64,000 bases of DNA from Datisca glomerata. Its lineage: Eukaryota; Streptophyta; Magnoliopsida; Cucurbitales; Datiscaceae. The notes under the pieces are model-generated. The model saw nothing but the letters and a program-made list of their open reading frames with translations, was not told where the DNA came from and ran no database searches. The stretch lies in NCBI GenBank assembly GCA_003255025.1, contig QANY01005060.1, positions 1,054,001-1,118,000 on the forward strand, written 5' to 3'. Of this stretch, positions 47,041 through 58,254 are shown piece after piece (the stretch's first letter is position 1; each line of letters opens with the position of its first letter). The position numbers and the translations under genes were made by a program.

Positions 47041-48423
47041 GAACTCTAAAAAATCTATTAACCTCTTTATTTATTGAACTTTAGAACACATTAGTTGAAT
47101 TTATGAACATGTTTATTGAATCACTTAGACATGTTATTAAATCTTGCGAGACCAATACTAAATAACAGTCTTTGCATAATTTTCCTACTATAATAGCTTA
47201 GGTTTTAAAACTGGCAACTTTTTTTCCTGAATGTGGTTATATGTCATTTGACTCCCATTGGTCTCATAATGAACGATTCATGCACCAAAATGGCAAAATC
47301 TACCCCATATGCTCTTGTACGTCAGGGCCTGTATTTCTGTGACTTGATTATGATTTGGCTGCCTGTTACATAAGTCAGTTTTGCGTATAATACGGTGATA
47401 GAGCTTAAGTGGAAATAGTGGACTAGACGAAATTGTTGAATATCGGTTAAATAATTGTTTGGATGCTCACCCTTTAGCTGTTATGATCACAATCTCAAGA
47501 AAATTGAAAAATGTGTAAAATGTGAAGAAAAATAAATACTAAAATGCAGAACAAAAAGAATTTATATGGTTCAGTAGTGTTAATGTCAAAAAATATCAAA
47601 ACATTCACAAATTCAAATCACACAGATCTAAATATTAAATTAAAATAGAATCTTAGAATATTTGTAGGCCCCATATAAATATCTTTATATCTTGTATGAT
47701 TTTGGTACAATACAAAAAGGGAGAGGGGAGTCATATTTATACAGGAAACTAAGAGAGTATGACTACTAAATAACCGATATGAGACAAAAGTAAAAAAAAC
47801 CCACATTTGAAGCCACAACTCATCATTACAGATCACTTTGCACTATGGTACATCGTATGTTTTTATGTATATATGAACATAAATTATGTGTGTCTATATA
47901 TATGTGTGTGTTATATAGATTTTACGTTTAATTGTACATAAAAATAGTTCATGTACAGTACAAACTATACAATGGAATTTTTCTCCTCTTGAGTGTCAAT
48001 TTCTGTGATAGTTGAGAGATAAATGACTCTTGAAGTGAGATTGTTAAGAAAATAAAAGGTTTTTTTGTTAATACTAGGTAGATGAAACGAGAATAAACGC
48101 TCGATGTCGATCTCCGGTACTAGATCTGAGCCTATGATAGTACCATATTTGGTACATGGATGAAGAGAAAGCCCGTTGTTTTTTTGTAGTAAACAATAAT
48201 GGGTTGTTTGGTTGGGAGTAAATGATTTCAGGAATGAGATTGATTGAATATGATTGTGGTAAAACATATCTCCAGAAAATTAAGATTATTTTATTTGTTA
48301 CACTTGTGAATGTTATGATTTAATGATGAAAATATTAATTACTTTAATTGTCTTCATGGAATGTGGAAGGTAATGTTATAAATATAATTATAAATTTTTA
48401 ATTTCACCCTTGAATTGAATTAT
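47041..48423. other. Spacer, no gene seen
   Basis: AT-rich. An open frame on the minus strand (47965-48267) has no motif. 'gggttgtttggttgggag' near 48200 resembles the tip of common plant MITEs, but no inverted partner was found. Confidence 0.5.
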
Positions 48424-48910
48424 ATTTTTTTGTCAAGTTTACATTACAAATTCTAAGGGGAATGAAGAAATATGACTCGAACCCACGACATCTAGAGTAT
48501 GAGTGTGGAGGTTTAACCAACTGCGTCATCCCAACTTATCAAACTGAATTATGTTTATGTATGACTTGTTAATTAATTTATTTTTCTTCATTATTTATTA
48601 CTTGATTTATAATATGGTAAAATATAAATGTTAATTCATTTCTTTGGTAAAATAATTTTTATTCATTTTTACTTACATGCTTACTAATTTTTAATGGTTA
48701 AATTGTTACTTTATCATAAATATTATAAATTTATTTACAAAATATTGAGGATGAAATAATTAATTAATGAGATACAAATAAAACAATGAGAAATGATGAT
48801 GGCTGAGAAAATAAAAATAAATTAAACATTAAAAATGTTAAATTACCTAATTTGTTTTGATGGAATGTGTAAGAAAATATTATAAGAATTTATTAATTTA
48901 TAATTTTACC
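48330..48910. repeat. Pair of diverged ~75-bp direct repeats around the SINE
   Basis: About 48335-48410 ('aattactttaattgtcttca', 'tggaatgtggaaggtaat', 'tttaatttcaccctt') and 48832-48908 ('aattacctaatttgtttt', 'tggaatgtgtaagaaaat', 'ttataattttaccctt') align in the same orientation. The origin is unknown. Confidence 0.55.
48424..48540 (-). mobile_element. tRNA-type SINE, well-preserved copy
   Basis: On the minus strand the head 'gataagttgggatgacgcag' leads into 'ttggttaaacctcc' (A-box). The B-box 'gtgggttcgagtcat' follows, then 'cccttagaatttgtaatg' and a 'cttgacaaaaaaa' tail. About 117 bp, with the Pol III promoter order and spacing of a tRNA-derived SINE. Three further full or partial copies are in this window. 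Confidence 0.82.
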
Positions 48911-49689
48911 CTTACCTTCGACTAATATATAATGCTAGAATTAGAAATAATTTCATATACCCAAGATATCATAAACACATAATTTACCATACTAATATTC
49001 ATATTGGTATTTCAAAATAAAAATTATAGCCATATTGGATAATTAGTAAATAAATTTTAATTGATCACATTAAAAATATTTTTTAATTGTTCAATTATCG
49101 ATTGTTTAGCATGTATATAAAAGATGATGTGAGGGAGTGATAGAGGTTAATTTATAAAAAAAGTTATAAGAAATAATTAATGAGAGATGCCAGAGATGGA
49201 AATGCCTCTCAATTTTGAGAGTATCAAGATGCCCTCAAATAAGGGTATCTTTATACTTCAGTTATCCAAAAATTTTACAATTTGTCATATCAAAATGGGT
49301 TCTCTAAACTTCTCTAACATTCAAGACATTTGGGTTGAGATATTCTTATATCAAGCAACCCTAGAGGTCTCGAGTAAAATAAAACAATGACATGTTAGAT
49401 TAACAAAAGAAGATTGTTCAAACTAAAGAACATAATAGACAAAAGCTGATGAGCACAAGTTGAATTTAACCTGAAAAATGAATAATTTAACTTGAGGTAA
49501 AGAATAAGTTATCGATCTATCCGAACGGTTCAAATTATATAAACTGAATAAATTAAATAACTAAGTCACAGAATTAAAATGGTTTCCCTTTTTATTTCCC
49601 TCAGCAGGACCCTCTAAAGAAGATTTAACATCTAGATTTGTTAAATTGTTGGCAGTTGGCCCATCATAATCCTTGCCATGAACTTATTC
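48911..49689. other. Spacer, no gene seen
   Basis: AT-rich with short motif-free frames only. Confidence 0.5.
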
Positions 49690-49920
49690 AAATATATTTG
49701 GCAAAATGACAGGATAAGTCAACTTTCAAGTTTCAACTATAAAAATGGCCAAATTTTTTTCCGTAAAAATGACCGAAATTACATAGACGCAAATAAATTA
49801 TTTCCAAAATTACACAATGGTAAATCAATATTTACCAGAATTTGGTCATTTTTGCAATAAACAAGTATTCCGGACATTTTTACAGTTCGAGCTGGGAAAT
49901 GGGCCATTTTGCAATTCCTC
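49690..49920. repeat. Inverted-repeat (MITE-like) segment
   Basis: Left 'ttggcaaaatgacag' (about 49697) opposes right 'gggccattttgcaattcc' (about 49900). Inner 'aaaaatggccaaattttt' opposes 'aatttggtcatttttgc', and 'ccgtaaaaatgaccg' opposes 'ccggacatttttac'. The pairing is imperfect. About 230 bp with no coding. Confidence 0.5.
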
Positions 49921-50259
49921 CAATATTTTTTTCTTCTATTTATTTGGTCAAATAATCCAAATTCAATTGGTTGAAAAAATTTCAGTACTACTTTTATTAA
50001 CCTTGTGTCACGTGTCTCATATTTGAAAAAAATGCACATATGATATAAAATGATATGGAGGAGTATACCAAAATTTTAGCACTCCATTAATATAAAAAAA
50101 AATCTTAGTTGTTAATAATGGTGAAGTCCATGGATTTTGGTCAATGTAAAAGATAATATTATCAAGGCCGGAAAATATCTACCTTTTCCTGGTCCCATAC
50201 TCTTGGCCAATATCAACAAGAGGCTTCAAATTTAAGATTATTTGGAAAACTATACCCTT
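49921..50259. other. Spacer, no gene seen
   Basis: No feature recognised. Confidence 0.5.
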
Positions 50260-50455
50260 TTGAGATTGGGTTAGGAAAAATATACTCATTTTAAAAAAAT
50301 TCAGAATATTATACCATTGGCCCACAAACTTCACATCAGCACTTACAATATTAATCTTTCTTCATCATTTATCTTCCCATCCCAATGCAAATATTAGATC
50401 AACACAAATATCAACTCAACCATTTTAGCTTTCTTCTTTTATCTTCAACGAAGGT
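50260..50455. repeat. Left terminal inverted repeat
   Basis: Opposes 53529-53745 over its length with many substitutions and small indels. The outer boundary is estimated from where similarity starts. Confidence 0.78.
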
Positions 50456-50519
50456 CATCCTCCACCACATCCTCCTCCTCCTTCTTCGAGATATTGTGAC
50501 CCATTCTTCTTCAATGAGA

Positions 50520-50600
50520 CCTGACTCTTTCTTCTTCTTATTCTTCTTCTTCTTATTCTTCTTCTTCTTCTTCTTCTTTTTCTTCTTCTTCTTTTTCAAC
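50520..50600. repeat. TTC microsatellite
   Basis: (TTC)n with TTA and TTT interruptions, just inside the left inverted repeat. A short 'gaagaagaa' at 53550-53560 is its counterpart at the right end. It produces poly-Phe and poly-Lys frames without biological meaning. Confidence 0.92.
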
Positions 50601-50659
50601 GATAGCTACTTTAGCATCCATTCTTCTCTTAGTTTTGTATGCATAAGTATTCATAACAA

Positions 50660-53520
50660 ACTACTTGAACTCTTAGAGTAGTTATTTTGATTCTGAAAGT
50701 AAAAAAAATATTATTTGAAGTGTTCAAGTAGCTGTATCTCACTACTTGAACCCTTCAAGTAATAATTTTAATTCTGGAAGTAAAAAAAATTTACTTGAAG
50801 GGTTCAAGTAGTTTTATCTGACTACTCGAACCCTTCAAATAGTGATTTTGATTATGAAAGTAATACAAAATATTACTCTAGCACCCATTATTCTCTTGTT
50901 TTTGTATGCACAAATATTCATAACAAACTACTTAAACTTTTCAAGAAGTAATTTTAATTCTGAAAGTAAAAAAAATAATACTTGAAGGGTTCAAGTAGTT
51001 ATATCTGACTACTTGAACCCTTTAAGTAGTGGTTTTAATTTTGGAAGTAATAAAAAATATTATATGAAGGATTCAAGTAGTTGTATCTGACTACTTGAAC
51101 CCTTCAAGTAATGAGTTTGATTTTGGAAGTGAAAAAATATTCATTAAAGTAGTTGTATCTCACTACTTGAACCTTTCAAGTAGTAATTTTGATTCTGAAA
51201 ATAAAACAAAATTACTTGAAAGATTCAAGTAGTTGTATCTGACTACTTGAACCCTTCAAGTAGTGATTTTGATTTTGAAAGTAATAAAAAATATTACTCT
51301 AGCACCCATTATTCTCTTATTTTTGTATGCACAAGTATTCATAACAAACTACTTGAACTTTTCAAGTAATAATTTTAATTCTGAAAGTAAAAAAAAATAC
51401 TTAAAGGGTTCAAGTAGTTGTATCTGACTATTTGAACCCTTCAAGTAGTGATTTTAATTCTGACAATAAAAAAATATTACTTGAAGGGTTCAAGTAATTG
51501 TATCATACTACTTGAACCCTTCAAGTAGTGATTTTGATTCTGAAAGTAAAAATAAATATTATTTGAAGAGTTCAAGTAGTTGTATCTAACTACATGAACC
51601 CTTCAAGTAATGAGTTTGATTATGGAAGTAAAAAATAAAATATTACTTGAAGGGTTCAAGTAGTTGTATCTGACTACTTGAACTTTTCAAGTAGTGATTT
51701 TGATTTTGAAAGTAAAAAAAATATTACTTTAAGGGTTAAAGTAGTTGTGTCTGACTACTTGAACCCTCCAAATAGTGATTTTGATACTGAAAGTAAAAAT
51801 ATTATTACTTGAAGAGTTCAAGTAGTTGTAAAGTAAAAAATAATTACTTTAAAGGTTTAAGTAGTTGTATCTGACTACTTGAACCCTTCAAGTAGTGATT
51901 TTGATACTGAAAGTAAAAAAAATTACTTGAAGGGTTCAAGTAGTTGTACCTGATTACTTGAACCCCTCAAGTAGTGATTTTGATTCTGGAAGTAAAAAAA
52001 ATTATTTGAAAGGTTTAAGTAGTTGTATCTGACTACTTGAACCCTTCAAAATTCAAATAGTGATTTTGGTCCTAGAAGTAAAAAAAATTACTTTAAGGAT
52101 TAAAGTAGTTGTATTTGATTACTTGAGTCCTTCAAGTAGTGAATTTGATTGTGGAAGTAAAAAAAAAGATTACTTGAGTGTTCAAGTAGGCAGATTCAAC
52201 TATTTGAACCTTTTAAATAGTCAGTTTGATTCATGTAATCAATTTTTCAGTGAGCATATGACTACTTGAAGGGTTCAAGTAGTCATTTTTATAATTTGAA
52301 CCCTTCAAATAATTTTTTATCTTGAAGTCTATTGTTCAGTAAGCTCGTCACTACTTGAAGGGTTCAAGTAGTGATGCGGATGATGCAACTTTAAAATTAT
52401 TAGAACAAATGAATTGTGGCACGCGCTGGTCAACTTTCAGAGGGCATAACATTTTAGTCGGGTGGATCTACATGGATCGTAAAGTATCAAATCAAAGCTT
52501 ATTCATAGATCTACATGTACGAAAAGGTTTACATATTGTAGCCCAGCTTCAGGTTTAAAAAATACTATTTTAATAACTTTCTAAAGCCCGGAAGTTGTTT
52601 CGGTCATAATTTTGGGCTTTTTCATATGATTCAACAAGTTTTGGAAGATCGATTATTGAAAACCGTGCGTGATTCAACAACTTTTTTATATTTTTAGGGT
52701 TTTGTTGAGACTTCCACTACATCAAGTAGTAATTTTATATTACTTGAACCCTTCAAATAATTTTTTTCCTCCTTAAGTTATTGTCTACTAACTCATCACT
52801 ACTTGAAGGGTTCAAGTAGTAATTTTTTTATAACTTGAAGGGTTCAAGTAGTGAGTTTTTACAACTCGTACCCTTCAAGTAGTTTTTTTCTCCTAAAGTC
52901 TATTGTCCAGTAAGAAAATCGCTACTTGAAGAGTAGTAAAAAAATTAATACTTGAGCCCTCAAGTAATGATTTTCTTACTAGACAATAGAATTCAAGAGA
53001 AAAAAAATTACTTAAAGGGTTCAAGCAATATAAAATTACTACTTAAACACTTCAAGTAGTGAGTGACGATTTTATAAGACAACAAATTTCAAAAGAAAAA
53101 AACTACTTGAAGGGTTCAAATAGTAAAAAATTAATACTTGAGCCCTCAAGTAGTGATTTGCTTACTAAACAATAGACTTCAAAAGAAAAAAACTACTTGA
53201 ATTGTTCAAGTAGTATAAAATTATTATTTGATACCTTCAAGTAGTCACTAGTATTTGTGTTGCTAACTGATCAAACAAAAAATAACTACTTGAATGGTTC
53301 AAGTAGTCATAAACAATTACTTGAACCCTTCAAGTAGTCATAAACAACTACTTGAAGGGTTCAAGTAGTCACATGATGTATGGGTAATTGACTGATAAAA
53401 AATAAGTAACTACTTGAACCCTTCAAGTAGTTACCTGGTGCATGAGTGTTGACTGACAAAATAATAATTACTTGAAGGGTTTAAGTAATCATAAAAAATT
53501 ACTTGAACACTTCAAGTAGA
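50660..53520. repeat. Palindromic minisatellite array (ACTACTTGAA/TTCAAGTAGT hairpins)
   Basis: The arm ACTACTTGAA and its reverse complement TTCAAGTAGT flank a 3-base CCC or GGG centre, giving a 23-base near-perfect hairpin. Several dozen copies alternate between CCC- and GGG-centred forms. They are spaced by a short 'tgtatctg' and a longer 'gattttgattctgaaagtaa' plus A-run spacer, a repeat unit of about 85-110 bp. A higher-order start, 'ttctctt..ttttgtatgca' then 'aagtattcataacaaacta', recurs near 50613, 50880 and 51301. After 52260 the spacers change and degenerate. The array is interrupted at about 52376-52735. Confidence 0.95.
52355..52558 (+). other. Unique open frame inside the palindrome array (possible captured fragment)
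   Basis: A 67-codon frame whose composition differs from the array. From 52376 the unique part reads DADDATLKLLEQMNCGTRW..., later VGWIYMDRKVSNQSLFIDLH. It stops after HIVAQLQV. A splice-donor-like CAG|GTTTAA lies at its end. I recognise no family. It may be a captured exon piece or leftover internal sequence of an autonomous ancestor. Confidence 0.35.
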
Positions 53521-53528
53521 AGAAAAAA

Positions 53529-53745
53529 CTTCGTTAAAAAATAAAGAAGAAGAATAATAATGAAATATTATTAAATTGATTTGATATGTGCATTGAGAAA
53601 GAAAAATAAATGATAAGGAAAGAAATAGATTGCAAGTGGTGATGTGAAGCTGGTAGGCCAGGAGTATAAAATTTCTTAATTAAAAAAAAAAGTATAAAAA
53701 TGCTTAAGGAAATTGAAAAAGATATATTTATCCTAAAACCCTCAA
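53529..53745. repeat. Right terminal inverted repeat
   Basis: Partner of 50260-50455. It ends near 'cctaaaaccctcaa'. Confidence 0.78.
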
Positions 53746-54120
53746 GTTTAAGCTTCTCTCTTTCTTTTCCTCTCTCCCAATCGGACCCTTCCAAACCCTT
53801 AGCCTATTGTTGAGTCGTCGTACTCTCCCTGTGACCCTCTTTTGCCTCTTTTCTCTTCCTCCCTTCCCTCTATTTCCTCCTTTCTTTCTCTCTTTCTTTC
53901 TCTCTCTTTTCTTTCCCTCCTTCTCCCTTTCTCCCATGCCATTCTCCCCTCATCGTTCTCCCTCTCTTTTCTTTCTACCCCAACCTCTTTTATTTCTCTG
54001 CCTTCCTTTTTCTCTATTTCTTCTCTCCTCCTCCCTTGTTTTTCACCATTCTTTCTCTCTGCCCGCTCCTCTATTTTCCCCTATCTTTTCCTTCTTCTTC
54101 CCTCTTTGTAGATCTACTGT
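53746..54120. repeat. CT-rich leader-like tract
   Basis: Dense CT/CTTT low-complexity sequence. It yields long Phe/Ser/Leu-rich frames on the plus strand and Arg/Lys/Glu-rich frames on the minus strand, which I discount. It could be the 5' leader of a transcript continuing into 54120-54640. Confidence 0.75.
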
Positions 54121-54340
54121 TGCAATTTTTTGGGGTTTTTCTGTCGAGTTATCCTTCCATTTATGAATGATTTTGTTATCTACCAGTTGTGTAGATTTTG
54201 GTCCACCGGATGTTTGGTCATTGGTGGTTGTCCTCTCTTCGGATCTGACAGTTATGGTATTTTTGGTGCCTTATTCCCGCGTGACACAACTAGATGTCTC
54301 AGATCTGTTTGTAGTGTTAGTTGGCCGAGTCGGTTTTATA

Positions 54341-54638
54341 TGGTGGAGGACCTCTGGAATGACTCGCCTGATCTCTACTTTTGTGTGCTATTTATGTACA
54401 TGATTCCCTCCATATATGTAAGTATGTGTAAATTAGTCTTATCTGACACTTGTAATTATTTATTTCTATTTAGATATGATTGTTTTAGATGGTGGAGGAC
54501 CTCTGGAACGACCTGCCCGATCTCTACTTTTGTGTGCTATTTATGTACACCATTCTCTCCATATACGTAAGTATGTGTAGATTAGTCTTATCTGACACTT
54601 GTAATTGTTTATTTTTATTTAGATATGATAGTTTTGTT
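54341..54638 (+). repeat. 149-bp tandem duplication containing splice-site-like motifs
   Basis: Copies start at 54341 and 54490 ('tggtggaggacctctggaa', 'gatctctacttttgtgtgct', 'atttatgtaca', 'gtaagtatgtg', 'tcttatctgacacttgtaat', 'tttagatatgat'). Each unit carries GTAAGT and a TATTTAG acceptor-like end, so the duplication may span an exon and the following intron of a small gene or pseudogene. The coding potential (VEDLWNDSPDLYFCVLFMY) is unrecognised. Confidence 0.85.
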
Positions 54639-55415
54639 CAGATCTTATTTTTGTTTATAATTTTGTTTTCGTAACAAAATGCATCCTTATTTAAAAAAAA
54701 TTCCTATGTTGAGGCTACCACTGATTGTTTTTTTAAGTATGAACGGTAAGTAGAGCAAGTTAACAATCTACCTTTGTCATCTCTTATAGCACTTCATTTA
54801 ATATCAGGAAAGATTTTCTACTGAATTTGGTATAAATGTTGAGAAAAGATAGAGATTATAATTTAGCAATCACAAATAACTTTATCATATCATCAAATGG
54901 TTTTTTTAACAAAGATGGGGTGCACTGAAAAATAAGTTTATCAAACATCACCTATTTTCTTGAGTTGATAAATGATAGTTGGCTTCGATTAGATGATAAT
55001 AGTACTAAAAACTGTCAGTCTAAATAAAATGTCACGACACATCTACTTATTTTTATCACTAATAAGCTTTTTCCATTTTCAAAAACCTATATTAAACGTC
55101 CTTATTGTAGGTTTACTCAGTTAATATAACCTATACTAAGTTTACCACCCAGTGTAACCCAATCTTATTCCTCCAAAATTGTATATTCTGACATATTTAA
55201 AATCGTGTACTCCCAATTTTTCTTGGTTCTTTGAATTCCCTATACTAATGGATTGATAATTCCCAAAAATTGTACTCCCAATTACGCACTAGAATTTGAC
55301 ATATTTAAAATAGTTTGGCTGATAATTGATCAACCAATTTTGAAAATAATAACCAAATTAGAAATTATTTGGGAGCTCGAGATACCCATATGTGGTTTGC
55401 TTTGCACCATAAAAA
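54639..55415. other. Spacer, no gene seen
   Basis: AT-rich, with no feature recognised. Confidence 0.5.
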
Positions 55416-55423
55416 TATAAAAG
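55416..55423 (+). promoter_or_regulatory. TATA box candidate
   Basis: TATAAAAG in 'accataaaaatataaaagc', followed by C-rich 'tccctcctcaaactcagagc' as at many plant starts. No gene that it would serve was found. Confidence 0.3.
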
Positions 55424-55439
55424 CAAGCCCATATGTTCC

Positions 55440-57985
55440 CTCCTCAAACTCAGAGCACTTTACAAACCCACAATTACAAATCTACCTTAGGAAAGAGAAC
55501 TTTCTATTCCCCTGTTAGTGGTATAATACTCTACATTATTCCTATTCCCACCACTAGACAAACATAAAAAACATATAAATAAGAAAGAAGAGTTGTGAGT
55601 AGTGAGTAGTGAGTGGGGGGTTTTGCAATTTGCATTATGCACTTTCATTTTCGGTTTTTCCTATGCATTTGTTGTGTAGTAAATATGGCTTAGGGAATTG
55701 CAAAAGGGGACAGTATATGCACCAACGCTCCCATCTTTTTCCTTACAGCTGCAAACCCAATCATATGTGTTGGCTGCCCATCGCTCCATTAATCGACAAA
55801 ACTAAACGTCCCTCTTTATTGTGCTCGCCTTTCCATCTATGCCCCTAAAAGGAGGAACGAGGCAGAGGCAGAGCCTCTCTCTTCTTCCTGTTGTGATATC
55901 CCCTTTTCTCTTTTCTTTTTTTTTTTTTTTAAAAAATAAATCATGATATTTTTTAGAGGAGTAATTCTAAAACAAATAAATTATTGACTTAATTTTAATT
56001 TATTAAATAATATATCATTCATTTATAAATTGATAAAGTTAGTAGTATCAATAATTGATTTCTCAAATTAAATTATCTATGTAGTCAATCACATTTAATT
56101 GGTTCTTTTATATGTGTGAGATATAGTTTATTCTCATATTTATATTGTATCTCATTAGAGGAGTAAGGTTGTAAACCTTCATAACTCATATTTTCTTCGT
56201 GAATCATATGATAACAAGATTTAATTCTTACAATGGGGCTGGACCACATTATCATCTTTTCTCTGATGCGGAACAATTAGCATTGGAGCAGCTTGAAAAC
56301 AAACAAAGTAAGGAGGGTTCATAGAAACGAGCAGAATTTTTCACTCGAATATTGGATTTAGGTGCGGCCAGACTTTTCAGAAGCATTTTTGCATTTTCTA
56401 CTATTTATCGGAGCAGTGCTTTGTTATTCCTTTGTTTAGGGGTTCATTTTTATGTTTTCATAATTTTAGAGGCATTGTCATGATTTCTTAAAATTTAGTT
56501 GTTAGAGTTTGTTTCATTTGCTATTAGAAGGAACTTTGTTATTGTATTTTCAGCAGTTTTTTTATAAAAAAATTTAGTTTATTTTCTTTGATGGATTCCG
56601 GTGAGTTATCGTCCATTTAAGCGTCATTCGAACAAACACTCTTTCGTGTACTTACAAACAAGATCATTTATTTCTAATCTCCTTGCCAACTCATTTTGGA
56701 GAAAGATTAATCAGACTCTGATTCCATCTGAGGCCACCATCGCAGATCATGTCTGAGCAAGATTCCGATTTCAAAATCGGAATTCCTCCAAATTTGGACA
56801 GTTTTGAACTCTGTCCTCTCATACTCTTACAGAATCACCTTACCAATAATGTTCTCATGTGATTAATGTTACTTATACTCCATCCCATCACATATTAATA
56901 TAATAACAAATTTCAAATTTGTCACTGCTCATTCACAGCCTTGATAAAAGACGGTGCATGATGGGTGGACCAACATAAAGGAGTGGGACAATGGAATGAA
57001 TCATAATACATAAATGATACCAGTAACGTCAACCAGTCAATCAATCGTGTAATATCAAAATTAGTTGTTTGAATTCTTAGCAATCAATGGACATCAAAAT
57101 TTAGTTGCTTATTTGCTTTAGTCACATACTTAACCGACAAAAAAAAGTATGGAAAAAACCCACCCAATAATTAGGTTCATGTCAAGGCATCTCAGATTTA
57201 ATACCTGTTATATTTACTCCAAAGTCAGAAAAAAGAAGTATGGAAAACCCTATAGATAGGTTGATGTCAAGTCATTTCATATTCATAATTATTACTCATA
57301 TTTAATTCAAGTCACGTAGCTCGATCAAAGTCATTCAACCTATATTCATTATGAAGTTCAAGACTTATTCGTAAAGGATTAACTTACCTACGACGACTTG
57401 TTTACAGAAAATGCTCGTTCTAAATTAATAAATTTCACTAGTTAAGCAAGCACTACATTTATTACGTTATTCTTTTTCTTCGTCTGACTCTCATAAATCA
57501 TTAACTTAGACATTAGAGAGATTTCGAAGAAACCACCCTGAAGCTATCGTTGGAGTCTTTCTTTGAAAGTATCTAAGACGATTGATCAACAGGCTTCTCA
57601 CTATTTATTTTTCTTTGAATTTAGAAATGAGCTCTCAAATTACGTACACCAATTACAGCTTAAATTGAGATTGGTTCAATCTTAGTCATCAAGTTTAGAT
57701 CGCTGCTCAGAAAAACTTAAAAATTAAGAAAAATCACATTTAATTTTTTTAAATAAATTTCTTATCGAGTTAACATGAGCTATTAAAATCTGTGTCAAAA
57801 AATGAGTTAAACCTAAACTCCCAATGGAGGGTGGTCCAAATACATCAAAATTAATCCTAACCAAGAGCGCCTTTTATCATCATGATCCTCCAAAGGTCCC
57901 ACTTAAAATGGGTCCCAGTTGTATCGCGTCCAGTTATTGTAGAGTAGCCAGTCCATGTCATCTCTTCTCTCTCACACACACTAAT
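55440..57985. other. Intergenic spacer upstream of the RopGEF gene
   Basis: No gene supported. An open frame at 55609-55848 has no motif. A poly-T run lies near 55915-55930. The last few hundred bases are presumably the RopGEF promoter. Confidence 0.5.
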
Positions 57986-57988
57986 TTC

Positions 57989-57996
57989 TATATAAA
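57989..57996 (+). promoter_or_regulatory. TATA box of the RopGEF gene
   Basis: TATATAAA in 'atttctatataaacttac', preceded by a CT/CA-rich stretch. It lies about 30 bp before a probable transcript start near 58022 and heads the spliced 5' leader. Confidence 0.65.
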
Positions 57997-58021
57997 CTTA
58001 CTCTCTTCCGCCATGGTCAAA

Positions 58022-58254
58022 TCTCTCTCACTCTCTCTGGTCTCTCTCAGACTGAAATCAAATTAAGAATCACAGTTGAACATTTTGTTTTGTTGCATTA
58101 CATTTACTTTTCTATAAATTTGTATTTTACAATGGCTAGAAGAAATCGACCATGTTCGGAGCATTACGGAGCTTAGAGATTGATTTTGTAGAGATTAGGG
58201 AATTAACTCCGAACTACAGGTGGAAGAAACGCTCTGCTTTTGATATTGTATGAG
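58022..58254 (+). other. 5' untranslated exon 1 of the RopGEF gene (inferred)
   Basis: Runs from the expected start downstream of the TATA box to a donor GAG|GTATGT at 58254. The next exon would begin after TATGCAG at 59047, giving a leader intron 58255-59047. The exon contains a short upstream frame (58132-58176, 14 residues, MARRNRPCSEHYGA), which might reduce translation of the main frame. Confidence 0.55.

Larger units (their letters stand above)
50260..53745. mobile_element. Palindrome-filled TIR (foldback-like) transposon
   Basis: About 3.5 kb bounded by inverted ends of roughly 200 bp. Left, about 50260-50455: 'gattgggttaggaaaaatat', 'attataccattggcccac', 'acttcacatcagcacttac', 'cttcatcatttatctt', 'caatgcaaatattagatcaa', 'cttcaacgaag'. 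The reverse complement of about 53529-53745 gives the same order: 'agggttttaggataaatat', 'ttatactcctggcctac', 'gcttcacatcaccacttgc', 'ccttatcatttattt', 'caatgcacatatcaaatcaa', 'ttaacgaag'. The interior is an array of short palindromes broken by one unique segment with a short open frame (about 52376-52735). No transposase is visible, so it would be non-autonomous. The tips suggest a Mutator-like origin, but no target duplication was confirmed. Confidence 0.8.

Noticed and set aside
48189..48260. MITE tip ('gggttgtttggttggg')
   Set aside because: No inverted partner or target duplication could be found within several kilobases, so it is not reported as an element.
50411..50599. Lys-rich open frame on the minus strand
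   Set aside because: Product of the TTC microsatellite.
50660..53520. CRISPR array (regular repeats with spacers)
   Set aside because: This is a plant nuclear window, the repeats are near-perfect palindromes with variable spacing, and the 'spacers' are themselves repeated. There are no cas genes.
53807..54570. Several open frames of 70-146 codons
   Set aside because: The first lie in CT-rich low complexity. The others pass straight through the 149-bp duplication and its splice-like sites without any recognisable domain.
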